Assembly (NCBI RefSeq): GCF_028290625.1
Contig: NZ_JAQGJM010000028.1
Coordinates: 25,641-89,640 of the forward strand
Reading direction: 5' to 3'
Source: Devosia sp.
GTDB lineage: Bacteria > Pseudomonadota > Alphaproteobacteria > Rhizobiales > Devosiaceae
Length of the DNA: 64,000 bases
A program made the translations under genes and the position numbers. Of the stretch, positions 19,515-27,570 are shown piece by piece. Under the pieces are notes generated by a model, which saw only the letters and a program-made list of their open reading frames with translations, was not told the origin of the DNA and made no database searches. The stretch's first letter is position 1, and each line of letters starts with the position of its first letter.

Positions 19515-20639
19515 ATGAGCGCCGCACAAGAAAATCCCGCGCCGGGCGGCCTCGAGGTCGCGCGCGTCGCCCTCAAGGTCGATGTCGTGGTGATCGGGGC
19601 GGGGCAGGCCGGGCTGTCCTCGGCCTATCACCTGCAACGGCTGGGCCTGGCCCCGGCGCGCGGTTTTGTGGTGCTCGATCAATCGCCACAGGCCGGCGGC
19701 GCCTGGCAGTTCCGCTGGCCGTCCCTGACGCTGAGTACCGTCAACCGCATCCACGACCTGCCGGGCATGAAGTTCGCCGATGCGGTCAATACCGAGGCGC
19801 AGGTGCAGGCCTCGGTTGCGGTGCCCAATTATTTCGCCGCCTATGAGGAAAATTTCCACCTGCCGGTGTTCCGTCCGGTCAAGGTCAGCACTGTGGTGAA
19901 CCGGGGCGAGCGGCTGCGGGTGGAAACCGATGCGGGCAATTTCTCCGCGCGCGGCATCATCAATGCCACCGGCACTTGGGAAACTCCGTTTATTCCCGAG
20001 TACCCCGGCGCGTACCTGTTCAAGGGCCGCCAACTCCATACCCGCGATTACCGACAGGCGGCGGATTTCGCCGGCCAGCGCGTATTGATCGTCGGCGGCG
20101 GTATTTCGGCCATCCAACTGCTCGACGAGATTTCGCGCGTCGCCACCACCATCTGGGTGACGCGGCGCGAGCCGGAATTCCGCGAGGGGGATTTCACCCC
20201 CGAGGACGGCCGCGCCGCCGTGGCGCTGGTCGAGGAGCGGGTGCGCCGCGGCGCGCCGCCCCATTCGGTGGTCTCGGTCACCGGCCTGCGGATGACGCCC
20301 GCCATCGCCGCCATGCGCCAGCGCGGCGTGCTCAATCGCTTGCCGATGTTCAGCGAAATCACCGAGACCGGAGTGAAGTGGGCCGATGGCACCACCCAGG
20401 ATGTTGACACGATCCTCTGGTGCACCGGCTTTCGCAGCGCGCTCGATCATCTGGCCCCGTTACAATTGCGCGAGCCCGGAGGCGGCATCAAGATGACCGG
20501 CCGCCTGGCCACGCAGGTTGTCAACGACCCCCGGCTGCATCTGGTCGGCTACGGCCCCTCGGCCTCCACCATCGGCGCCAACCGCGCCGGCGAGGCGGCG
20601 GCGCGGGAATTGATGACTTACCTCAGCCTGTTGCCGTAG
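19515..20639 (+). CDS. Flavin-dependent monooxygenase-like oxidoreductase (CzcO/FMO type)
   Basis: This 374-residue protein has two dinucleotide-binding sites: GAGQAG near 28 for FAD and GGGISA near 195 for NAD(P)H. An ATG-like motif (NATGTWETPFIPEYPG) between them is typical of class B flavin monooxygenases. WCTGFR near the C-terminus is the late FAD-contact region. Relatives oxygenate amines, sulfides or ketones, but many are uncharacterised. The canonical FxGxxxHxxx(Y/F) fingerprint is only partly matched (LFKGRQLHTRDYR). It lies between denD and a c-type cytochrome gene and is probably cotranscribed; no shared pathway is evident to me. Confidence 0.8.
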   Translation: MSAAQENPAPGGLEVARVALKVDVVVIGAGQAGLSSAYHLQRLGLAPARGFVVLDQSPQAGGAWQFRWPSLTLSTVNRIHDLPGMKFADAVNTEAQVQASVAVPNYFAAYEENFHLPVFRPVKVSTVVNRGERLRVETDAGNFSARGIINATGTWETPFIPEYPGAYLFKGRQLHTRDYRQAADFAGQRVLIVGGGISAIQLLDEISRVATTIWVTRREPEFREGDFTPEDGRAAVALVEERVRRGAPPHSVVSVTGLRMTPAIAAMRQRGVLNRLPMFSEITETGVKWADGTTQDVDTILWCTGFRSALDHLAPLQLREPGGGIKMTGRLATQVVNDPRLHLVGYGPSASTIGANRAGEAAARELMTYLSLLP

Positions 20640-20648
20640 CGTAACGCC

Positions 20649-22334
20649 ATGCACAAGCGCACCATCCTCGTCCCCATCCTTGCGCTGCTGGCCCTGATCG
20701 GGGTCGGCGTGGCGGTGGATGGCGATCCGGCGGGAATACTGTCCGGTAACTTGCAGGCGCGTAGCGCCACGCTGGCGCAGTTCGACGGGCTTGCTCTCAC
20801 CCCGGCGCAACAGGGCGCGGTGCAGTTCGCCTTCGGTGATTTCTCGGCGCTGAGTTCGGAGGCGCTGGAGGTCTCGGCCTCGCCCTGGAAGCTGGCGACC
20901 GCGCTTCTGGCTTTGCGCTATGCCGGTGGACACCTGGATGGTGTGACGCCGCAGGCCGTCACCGCGATGTATCAGAGTTATGGCTTCGTCACCCCGACGC
21001 GGATCGCCAATTGGCCCGCCGGCATGCCGCAACCAGGCCTGAATGGTCCGCTGGGCCAGAATATCGGCTTTGCGAGCCGCGTCCTGCCGCCGATCGGGCT
21101 GACGATCGGCAATATTGCGTGCGCCGGCTGCCATGCCAGCGTGGTCTATGGCGCCGATGGCCGGCCTGATATTTCCACCTTCTGGCTGGGCACGCCCAAT
21201 GGCTCGATCAACCTGCAACGCTATGTGACCGAACTCTACGCGGCGCTGCGCGACCGGCCCGAGGACGAAGAATTCATCTGGGCCGCCGTCCAGAAGCTCT
21301 ATCCCGAAACGGACTGGCGCGAGTGGCTGGCGCTCAAGACCGTCGTTCTGTCCAGGGTCAAGGACCTGGTGGCCAAGCAGGAAGCCACGATTGGCCGCTT
21401 GCTGCCGTTCGAGGTCAGCACGTCCGGCGCAACCAATGGCTTGCAGGCCTTGCAGGCGCGGTTCGGCATCATTCCATCGGACCAGATCGCCGACCGCAAT
21501 CCCACCATTTCGGTGCCGGAGCTGGGCAGCCGCATCTGGCGCTCGTCGCTGCTGGCCGGCGGGTCCTATGGGGTGCCCGGCGAAACACCGCTCCGCGTCA
21601 TGCGTGCCGGCGACATCACCGACGCCCATCTTCGGGCTCTCGCGGGGCTGACGGCCTTCTTTACCGTGCCCAGCATGGGGACGTTGCCCACTACTGCCGC
21701 GCGTCATGTCGATGACGCCGAGCACATCATGGACTGGCTCAGGGACTACAAGCCGCAGCCGTTTCCGGGCGAGATCGACAAGGCCTCGGCCGAGCGCGGC
21801 AGCCTGGTCTATGCCAGTGCGTGCGCCTCGTGCCACGGATCCTATAGTGCGGGGATCGACGCACCGGCGCTGGTGGAATTCCCGAACTGGCAGGGCGATA
21901 TAGGGACCGACCGGACCTATCTGGAAGAGTTCGATCAGGCCAGCGTCGATGCGGTCAATGGCCTGGGCTATGACGGCTTGCTGCAAGCCCGCCTGTCGCC
22001 CAACTATGTGGCACAGCCGCTGACGGGGCTGTGGTCGAGCGCGCCCTATCTGCATAATGGCAGCGTGCCGACGCTCTGGCATTTGATGCATCCCGCCGAA
22101 CGACCCAGTCAATTCGATGTCGGCGGCCATGCGCTGGACTTGGCCAAGGTCGGCATTGCGGGCATGGACCATGACGGCATGTGGATCACGCCACCCGACT
22201 ATACGCCTTGGGCCGCGCCGGTGCGGATCGACACCGCCCTGCCGGGCTTGCACGCGATAGGGCACGAAACCCCGTTCGATACTATGAGCGAGCCCGACAA
22301 GGCCGCGCTGCTGGACTATCTCAAGCTGTTGTAA
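20649..22334 (+). CDS. Periplasmic di-haem c-type cytochrome (cytochrome c peroxidase/DHOR-like)
   Basis: This 561-residue protein has one N-terminal hydrophobic segment (about 5-22), acting as signal or anchor. Two haem c sites are visible: CAGCH (158-162) and CASCH (392-396). The C-terminal part contains GLWSSAPYLHNGSVPTLWHLMHPAERP, a stretch typical of large di-haem oxidoreductases related to cytochrome c peroxidase. The protein is exported and would pass electrons to or from a periplasmic substrate. It is preceded by the flavoprotein gene at 9 bp. It ends convergently with the nitroreductase gene, overlapping it by 14 bp. The substrate is unknown. Confidence 0.8.
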   Translation: MHKRTILVPILALLALIGVGVAVDGDPAGILSGNLQARSATLAQFDGLALTPAQQGAVQFAFGDFSALSSEALEVSASPWKLATALLALRYAGGHLDGVTPQAVTAMYQSYGFVTPTRIANWPAGMPQPGLNGPLGQNIGFASRVLPPIGLTIGNIACAGCHASVVYGADGRPDISTFWLGTPNGSINLQRYVTELYAALRDRPEDEEFIWAAVQKLYPETDWREWLALKTVVLSRVKDLVAKQEATIGRLLPFEVSTSGATNGLQALQARFGIIPSDQIADRNPTISVPELGSRIWRSSLLAGGSYGVPGETPLRVMRAGDITDAHLRALAGLTAFFTVPSMGTLPTTAARHVDDAEHIMDWLRDYKPQPFPGEIDKASAERGSLVYASACASCHGSYSAGIDAPALVEFPNWQGDIGTDRTYLEEFDQASVDAVNGLGYDGLLQARLSPNYVAQPLTGLWSSAPYLHNGSVPTLWHLMHPAERPSQFDVGGHALDLAKVGIAGMDHDGMWITPPDYTPWAAPVRIDTALPGLHAIGHETPFDTMSEPDKAALLDYLKLL

Positions 22335-23310
22335 TCAGTGCTGCCGTCGGCAGGCGCTCGCGCTTGAGCGATTGCCCCGATGGCACGAGACCGGTGCGCC
22401 AGGCCGTGATCAGCCGGCGATCGTCGGCGAGGCCAAAGTGCGCGCCGATTTCGGCGGCGGCATCGTGGTCGTCGGCCAGCACCGACATCGGCCAGGTCTG
22501 GAAGCCGCGCGCCGATAGCTCCAACTGCCGGCGATAGAGCGCGCGGCCGGTGTCGATGGGGTTTTCGTCGATCGGGCGATGAAACAGCAGAATTGCCGTC
22601 GAGGTCATCGTGCGGCCGTGCTCGGAAATCAGGCCGCCGATCATGCCGCTCCGGTCGAGCAGCCCGAACAGCGGATCGCGCAGCACATGGCCGGCGCCGA
22701 AGGCCTCGAAGCCGGACATGCCCAAAGCCGGCGCCGATAGCCCATCGATGCCGAAGCGCGGATCGGTGGGCGACAGGCGCATCCAATACAGCAGTTCATG
22801 GCGATAGGCGGCGTTGCGATAGAAGGCGAGGCTGGTCTTTTCGTTCAGCGCCGAGATGAAGGCAATCTCGCCGGCCTCGTCCACCCGGGTAATATCCTCG
22901 TGCCGCTCGGACCAGGCGACCAGCGAGCGGGCGTTTTCCCACGATGCTGGCGCAAAGCCCTTCCGCCAGGTCAAGCGATGCGGCATCTGCACCACCAGCG
23001 GATCGCCCGCCGCGCCGGTGGTCAGCTCGATCCGCACGGCGGCGCGCAGGTTGGAATAACTGACGCTGCCAAACCCCACGCCATGTTCGGCCAAGACGAT
23101 TGCAGTAGCTTCCAGCGCCGCGCCAAGCGACACGCGCATGTCGCGCCCGGTCACGTCGCCGACAGCGAGCTGGCGGGTGGTGTCGCACAGCAACCAGAGT
23201 GCGCCGTCATCGGCCAGTTTCCAGCGGGTCGGCTGGGTATTGTGCACGCTGGGCGCCTGGTTGGCGGCCGCAGCGAGCTGCAACAGCTCGGCTTGGGTGA
23301 GCCGGCTCAT
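22321..23310 (-). CDS. Acg-type nitroreductase-family protein, last gene of the ThiF/GNAT operon
   Basis: Starting at the ATG overlapping the upstream stop (ATGA at 23307-23310), the protein has 329 residues. It shows the nitroreductase-family pattern of the Acg branch: AAANQAPSVHNTQP near residue 15 (FMN phosphate/ribityl contacts), RDMRVSLGAALEATAIVLAEHG, and a long second half with LLYWMRLSPTDPRFGIDGL and DTGRALYRRQLELSARGFQTWP. It should bind FMN; relatives either reduce substrates or only store flavin. In mycobacterial Rv1355c, as I remember it, a similar domain is fused to a ThiF domain, supporting a functional link with the E1-like gene three positions upstream. The ORF can be extended upstream to 23400, but that would overlap the previous gene by 90 bp without a ribosome site. 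Confidence 0.8.
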   Translation of the reverse strand: MSRLTQAELLQLAAAANQAPSVHNTQPTRWKLADDGALWLLCDTTRQLAVGDVTGRDMRVSLGAALEATAIVLAEHGVGFGSVSYSNLRAAVRIELTTGAAGDPLVVQMPHRLTWRKGFAPASWENARSLVAWSERHEDITRVDEAGEIAFISALNEKTSLAFYRNAAYRHELLYWMRLSPTDPRFGIDGLSAPALGMSGFEAFGAGHVLRDPLFGLLDRSGMIGGLISEHGRTMTSTAILLFHRPIDENPIDTGRALYRRQLELSARGFQTWPMSVLADDHDAAAEIGAHFGLADDRRLITAWRTGLVPSGQSLKRERLPTAALITTA

Positions 23311-24413
23311 ATCAGCGCTTTGCGGAACAGATGATTGCGATGCAGCGGCTTGGCGTTCAGGTGTTCCATCAGTCGAATGCTGCCCGCGTTCTCGTCCCAC
23401 ACCCAGGTGACGCCGAGCTGGCGATAGCCGGCGGCTCGCATGATGGGCAGCAGATTGACCATCATGGCGCTCATCACGCCCCTGGCGTGCAGGTCCTCAC
23501 GCACCGAGGCATAGACCACCAGGGCGCGGGTGCGCTTCAGGCGGTTGACGAGGAAATGCCAGGGCGTCGACCACGAAATCCGCGATTTTGTCGCCCGGAT
23601 GAACGGGTTCAGGTCGGGAATCACCAGCGCGATGGCCGCCGGCTCGCCCTTATAGTGTATCACCGAGGTGATGCGCGGATCGATGATCCATTTGAGTTCC
23701 TTGGCCTGGAACTCGAATTCCTCCGCCGTCAGCGGCACGAACATCGGATTGTGGCCGAAGCCGCTATTGAGCAGCTGGCGGGCATCCTCCAGCCGCTGCG
23801 GAATGGTGGCGCGCGTCACCTGCGCGAATTTCCAGTCGGGCGAGTTGAGGATGTCCTGCTGCTTGGGGCCTAGCATGGTCGTCGGATCGAATTTCTCCAG
23901 ATCGACCTCGAAGGTGCGCATCGGGAAATAGGCCTCGTAGCCATTTTCGGCCAGCAGCCGCGCGATGTGCGGCGGGCTATAGACCTGGTCGACATAGGGC
24001 ACGCCGTCGAAGCCGTCGGTGGTCACGCCGATCTGCTGCATCGCCGTCAGGTTGAAATTGCCCGCGATGGTATCGAAGCCGCGCTGACGGGCCCAATTTT
24101 CTGCGGCACCGAGGAGGGTCTTGGCAGCTTCCGAGTCGTCGGCGCAATCGAAATAGGCAAAATAGGCGGTGTTGGTTTTATAGAGTGCGTTGGAGGCTGC
24201 ATGCACATGCGCGCCGATGCGGCCAATGACCTCGCCGTCGCGATGCACCGTGAAGAACGAAAAATCGGCCGCATTGGCGAACAGCGGATTTACCCCCGCT
24301 GCATAGAACCGCCGCAAGTCGGACCGCATCGGCGATACATAGGGCGTGCCCTGCCCATAGGCGTCGAACGGCGCCTGGAAGAATGCGTCGAAATCGCCCT
24401 CACGCAGGTCCAT
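23307..24413 (-). CDS. Two-lobed GNAT-like acyltransferase, fourth gene of the ThiF operon
   Basis: This 368-residue protein belongs to a long GNAT-like family. The first half has FFTVHRDGEVIGRIGAHVH and FAYFDCADDSEAAKTLLGAAENWARQRGFDTIAGNFNL. The second half has an acetyl-CoA-binding-like segment VREDLHARGVMSAMM, followed by YRQLGVTWVWDENAGSIRLMEHL and a basic end. The last block (asparagine followed by a helix) is where GNAT enzymes close over the cofactor. It resembles uncharacterised YghO-like proteins. It overlaps the membrane-protein gene by 14 bp upstream and the nitroreductase gene by 4 bp downstream, so stoichiometric coupled translation is likely. Its acceptor is unknown; an N-acyl amino acid or peptide-like product is one possibility. 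Confidence 0.7.
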   Translation of the reverse strand: MDLREGDFDAFFQAPFDAYGQGTPYVSPMRSDLRRFYAAGVNPLFANAADFSFFTVHRDGEVIGRIGAHVHAASNALYKTNTAYFAYFDCADDSEAAKTLLGAAENWARQRGFDTIAGNFNLTAMQQIGVTTDGFDGVPYVDQVYSPPHIARLLAENGYEAYFPMRTFEVDLEKFDPTTMLGPKQQDILNSPDWKFAQVTRATIPQRLEDARQLLNSGFGHNPMFVPLTAEEFEFQAKELKWIIDPRITSVIHYKGEPAAIALVIPDLNPFIRATKSRISWSTPWHFLVNRLKRTRALVVYASVREDLHARGVMSAMMVNLLPIMRAAGYRQLGVTWVWDENAGSIRLMEHLNAKPLHRNHLFRKALI

Positions 24414-25599
24414 GATTGTCCTTTCGGCTGGAGACCAGCATGGCCATGCGCTGCACCAGCGCCAGTTCGGTTTCGATCGCCGAATTGCGGCCCACCGACG
24501 GGATGGTGGCGGCAGCCAGGATCAGCGGCGTAGCCGAGAGCGCAATCAGGTGGGTCGCGTCATAGGTGGTCAGCAGGCTATCGAGCTGCTGGCGCGTATC
24601 ATCGAGGAAGGCCGGTAGATCACTGCGGCTGAGGACGGGCTTGGCCGCGAAGGCAGCGCGCAGGGCGACGGCGTCGAAATCGGCCAGCTCATCATCGTCG
24701 AGCACACGCGAACCTTGCAGCGGCGAGCCTTCGGCGACGCTGGCGATGAAGTGGCGAACATCACTGGTATCGGCGGTCACCAAAGCCTTGAGCACATCAT
24801 CGCGGCGCGACTCGGCGAAGGCGCGCACCGCCTCGTTGAGCACCAGCGCCAATATGCCGGTGCACAGCGCCATGGCCGAAACCTGGATCAGGAACCCCCA
24901 ATCCATCTGCGACATGACGGTCGCCGTCGCCCCGATGATCACGGCCAGCGCCGTGGTGACGAGAAACGCCACGCCAGCTTCCCGCCGTCCGGTCGTGGCG
25001 CCGCTGGGGCCGATGGCCATCCAGCAGAAGAACAGGATCGCGACGCCCGAGGCCCGGATGGGCACGAACTGTTCGAACACCCCGAAATCGCTGGTGAGGA
25101 ACACGACCAGCACCGGCAGGGCGAAGCGGACGCGGGCGATGACGCGCTTTTCCTGCTCGGTCAGGCCGCCGCTGCCGATCCAGGCGAGCAGGTAGATTGC
25201 CGCAAAGCTGGCGAGCTGGAAGGCCAGCAGGAAATAGACCGGAAAGCCCAGAGGGCTGAAAACCGCAAAAACCGAAAACACGAGGCCGCCTGCCAGCGCC
25301 GCATACTTGAGGATTTGCGGGGCGTGGCGGCGCTGCAGTCCCTCGATGACCAGCAAGGCGGCCAGTGGAATCCAGGCCGCACAGAGGTAATTCAAAACCT
25401 CGAAAATGCCCGGATGGAGGTTCCAGAACAGCAGCCGCGTCGCCAGCAGGGCAGCGACAAGGCCGAGTGCAAAAATGAACCGCGCGCTCAACCCGTCCGG
25501 CGTCGAGCGGGCTCGGATGACCGCGATGGCGGCCAGCGTGCCAGCCAGCGCGGTGCCTGAAACGACGCTATCGGCGATAAGCGAGTGCTGGATGGTCAC
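24400..25599 (-). CDS. Polytopic membrane protein with cytoplasmic C-terminal domain, third gene of the ThiF operon
   Basis: I do not recognise the family of this 399-residue protein. About seven or eight hydrophobic helices fill residues 5-270 (for example FIFALGLVAALLATRLLF, YLCAAWIPLAALLVI and FLVTTALAVIIGATATVM). A soluble tail of about 130 residues follows. The tail holds an acidic patch (VLDDDELADFDAV) and a possible GAF-like or degenerate sensor segment (LDSLLTTYDATHLIALSATPLILAAATIPSVG, read in parts). The layout resembles a 7TM-type receptor or a transporter with a regulatory tail. It overlaps the ThiF gene by 4 bp and the second GNAT gene by 14 bp, so it is an integral part of the operon. 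It may sense or export the product of the surrounding enzymes; this is inference. Confidence 0.65.
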   Translation of the reverse strand: MTIQHSLIADSVVSGTALAGTLAAIAVIRARSTPDGLSARFIFALGLVAALLATRLLFWNLHPGIFEVLNYLCAAWIPLAALLVIEGLQRRHAPQILKYAALAGGLVFSVFAVFSPLGFPVYFLLAFQLASFAAIYLLAWIGSGGLTEQEKRVIARVRFALPVLVVFLTSDFGVFEQFVPIRASGVAILFFCWMAIGPSGATTGRREAGVAFLVTTALAVIIGATATVMSQMDWGFLIQVSAMALCTGILALVLNEAVRAFAESRRDDVLKALVTADTSDVRHFIASVAEGSPLQGSRVLDDDELADFDAVALRAAFAAKPVLSRSDLPAFLDDTRQQLDSLLTTYDATHLIALSATPLILAAATIPSVGRNSAIETELALVQRMAMLVSSRKDNHGPA

Positions 25600-26471
25600 G
25601 CGGCACTCACCAGCTTGGCGATCTGCCGGCGCGCGATCGGGGTGATGATCGCCGACAGCAGGCCCGGCAGCGGCCGCTCGACCTTGCCCTCATAGGGGTT
25701 GAAGAACCAGCCGCGGCAATCGGTTTTCGTCGTCTGGCCCAGGATGATGGCGATGGTCTCATAAGCCATCAGCATGCCCGTCGTGATCACCATGGGTGCG
25801 AAGGACATTCGCTTGCGCTTGCCCGCCGCCATTTCGCCGGCCAGCGCCATGTCGATATATTTGCGCGCCGAGGAATGCACCATGACGTGCTCGATCTCGG
25901 CCATGAACGCTTTGCTGCGCTGCTCCGCTGTCAGTGCATTCCACGCCGTACCGATCGTCGGATAGCCCAGCCGCTCCTCCGGCATCGGATCGCCCGGCCG
26001 CGTCACATAGACCGAGGGTAGCGACGACGCATAGGCGTCGATCACGGTCTTCCCCGCCGCCCGCGCAGTGCGGTAGAGCAGCAGCCCAGCCGCGAGATCA
26101 TCGGTGCCATTGATGGTCACCGCCGCAGCCGCGACGCTCTCGCCCACATGGTCCGGCCAATCGTCCCCGTAGATCACGGTCTCGATTTCGGGATTGATGG
26201 TCCTGACAATTTCCGCCGTGGCCTGCGCCTTGTGCTGCCCCACCGTGTCCATGAAAGCAAACACCTGCCGGTTCATATTGCCAATTTCGAACGTGTCGAT
26301 ATCCGCCAGGATCAGCTTGCCCACACCAGCCCTTGCCAGCGCCAGCACCGCCGCCCCGCCCATGCCGCCGGTGCCGCAGACGAACACCGTGGCTTTGCGC
26401 AGCTTCTCTTGGCCCTCCGCGTCGACGAATCCCAGGTTGCGGTTGGTGAATTCGGCATAGGAAAAACTCAT
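25596..26471 (-). CDS. ThiF/MoeB/HesA-family E1-like adenylating enzyme, second gene of the operon
   Basis: This 291-residue protein starts at the ATG at 26471, which overlaps the preceding stop and follows GAGGAG. It keeps the E1 adenylation site: the glycine loop GTGGMGG (33-39), acidic residues in LADIDTFEIGN, the NRQ triad (67-69), QHK with Lys81, and the magnesium aspartate in NGTDD. It lacks the CxxC zinc pairs of MoeB/ThiF and has no obvious catalytic cysteine loop; Cys32 and one cysteine near the C-terminus are the only two I see. It therefore probably activates a carboxylate as an acyl-adenylate without forming a thioester. It is not a housekeeping MoeB, given the context of two GNAT-like proteins, a membrane protein and an Acg-type nitroreductase. 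Confidence 0.85.
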   Translation of the reverse strand: MSFSYAEFTNRNLGFVDAEGQEKLRKATVFVCGTGGMGGAAVLALARAGVGKLILADIDTFEIGNMNRQVFAFMDTVGQHKAQATAEIVRTINPEIETVIYGDDWPDHVGESVAAAAVTINGTDDLAAGLLLYRTARAAGKTVIDAYASSLPSVYVTRPGDPMPEERLGYPTIGTAWNALTAEQRSKAFMAEIEHVMVHSSARKYIDMALAGEMAAGKRKRMSFAPMVITTGMLMAYETIAIILGQTTKTDCRGWFFNPYEGKVERPLPGLLSAIITPIARRQIAKLVSAA

Positions 26472-27397
26472 GCCTTGCTCCTCGGACGCAGGCGCCCAAA
26501 TTCGCGCGTCGCATCCAACCACTGGATCACCGGCAAAATCGCCCGCTGGATCAGCGCCATGATCGACGCCACCGCCACAAAGCCCAGTGCCCCCTTGGGC
26601 ACCATGTCGGTCAGATAACGTCGCGCCGCCGGCAGGTCGAGCTTGCCGATCTGGATCACGTCATCGCCGCGATTGTAATCGAGATGGCGCTGGCAGAACG
26701 CGTTGAACACGTCCTTGCGATGCTTCTGGGCGACCTCGAAGCTCTTCTTCAGATTGTCCGATCCGCCCGTATAGGCGTTGCGGATGATGAACTGCTGCTC
26801 GTCGAACTCCGCCTCGGCGCCCACCCCGAACACATAGCGATGCGTCCTCATGATCTGCCGCGCCAGCACCAGATGACGGAATTTGCGCGGTCCGCCACCA
26901 GCCGGATCGGGATAGACCTCCGAAAACGTCTCGGTCACCATGCCCACCACGGCCGGCACCTGCGTGACATTGGAAATCCAGATCGGCCGACCCTGATTGC
27001 GGATGAACAGCAGGAAACACGTCAGCCCATACAGTACCCAGGACAACCCCTTGCTGCGCTGGTCGGGATCGACCATCACGAGGCCCAGATGCAGTAACTC
27101 CACCGGTCGCCCGTCCAGCTCCAGCGGGATCACCGGCAGCGCATTGAAGGCGATTGGCGCGCCGCTCTTGCTGTCGGTCACCAGCGTAATGAACGTGCTC
27201 TCCAGCCGGCTCTTGTCGCCGGAAAAGATGCCGTATTCCAAATCCTTGTCGGCCAAAGTGCGCGAGGCGATCTGGCGCAGCTTGCCCACCAGTTCCGCCA
27301 AAGCCTCCGGCTTCATCCACAGTCCGGGGCGCTCGATAATGCGCATACGCCGGCTCTGGCCGACGGGCAGGCTGAGATCGAGAAAACGTCGTTCCAT
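26468..27397 (-). CDS. GNAT-like N-acyltransferase, first gene of the ThiF operon
   Basis: This 309-residue protein has a GNAT core. ITLVTDSKSGAPIAFNALPVI, LLHLGLVMVDPDQRSKGLSWVLYGLTCF (the QRSKG acyl-CoA loop) and WISNVTQVPAVVGMVTETF correspond to the central strands and helices. The second half (YVFGVGAEAEFDEQQFIIRNAYTGGSDNL...) is family-specific. A hydrophobic helix near residue 270 (LGFVAVASIMALIQRAILPVI) could associate the protein with the membrane. It resembles long-chain N-acyl amino acid synthase-type GNATs only at the fold level. It is the promoter-proximal gene of the five-gene minus-strand operon and overlaps the ThiF gene by 4 bp (ATGA). A 173-bp gap separates it from the divergent AbrB gene. 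Confidence 0.7.
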   Translation of the reverse strand: MERRFLDLSLPVGQSRRMRIIERPGLWMKPEALAELVGKLRQIASRTLADKDLEYGIFSGDKSRLESTFITLVTDSKSGAPIAFNALPVIPLELDGRPVELLHLGLVMVDPDQRSKGLSWVLYGLTCFLLFIRNQGRPIWISNVTQVPAVVGMVTETFSEVYPDPAGGGPRKFRHLVLARQIMRTHRYVFGVGAEAEFDEQQFIIRNAYTGGSDNLKKSFEVAQKHRKDVFNAFCQRHLDYNRGDDVIQIGKLDLPAARRYLTDMVPKGALGFVAVASIMALIQRAILPVIQWLDATREFGRLRPRSKA

Positions 27398-27570
27398 GCT
27401 GCCGGGTCGCCATTTTTGAAGCGCTCGCAGATGGATAGCAGATTAGCGGCCGGGCGCAATTCCGCTATGCGCTCACACGAGCTTTTGGCGGTTGAATGTG
27501 ACCGCGCAAGCCGCTACCACGCGGGTATTGATCCTTCCCAGGGCCGAGTTTTCCGGCCACGAGTCCAGCC

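Noticed and set aside
22321..27570. Azole-type RiPP cluster (ThiF plus nitroreductase)
   Set aside because: No YcaO gene and no small precursor-like gene in the operon or the 173-bp upstream gap; the nitroreductase is of the Acg rather than SagB type as far as I can judge.
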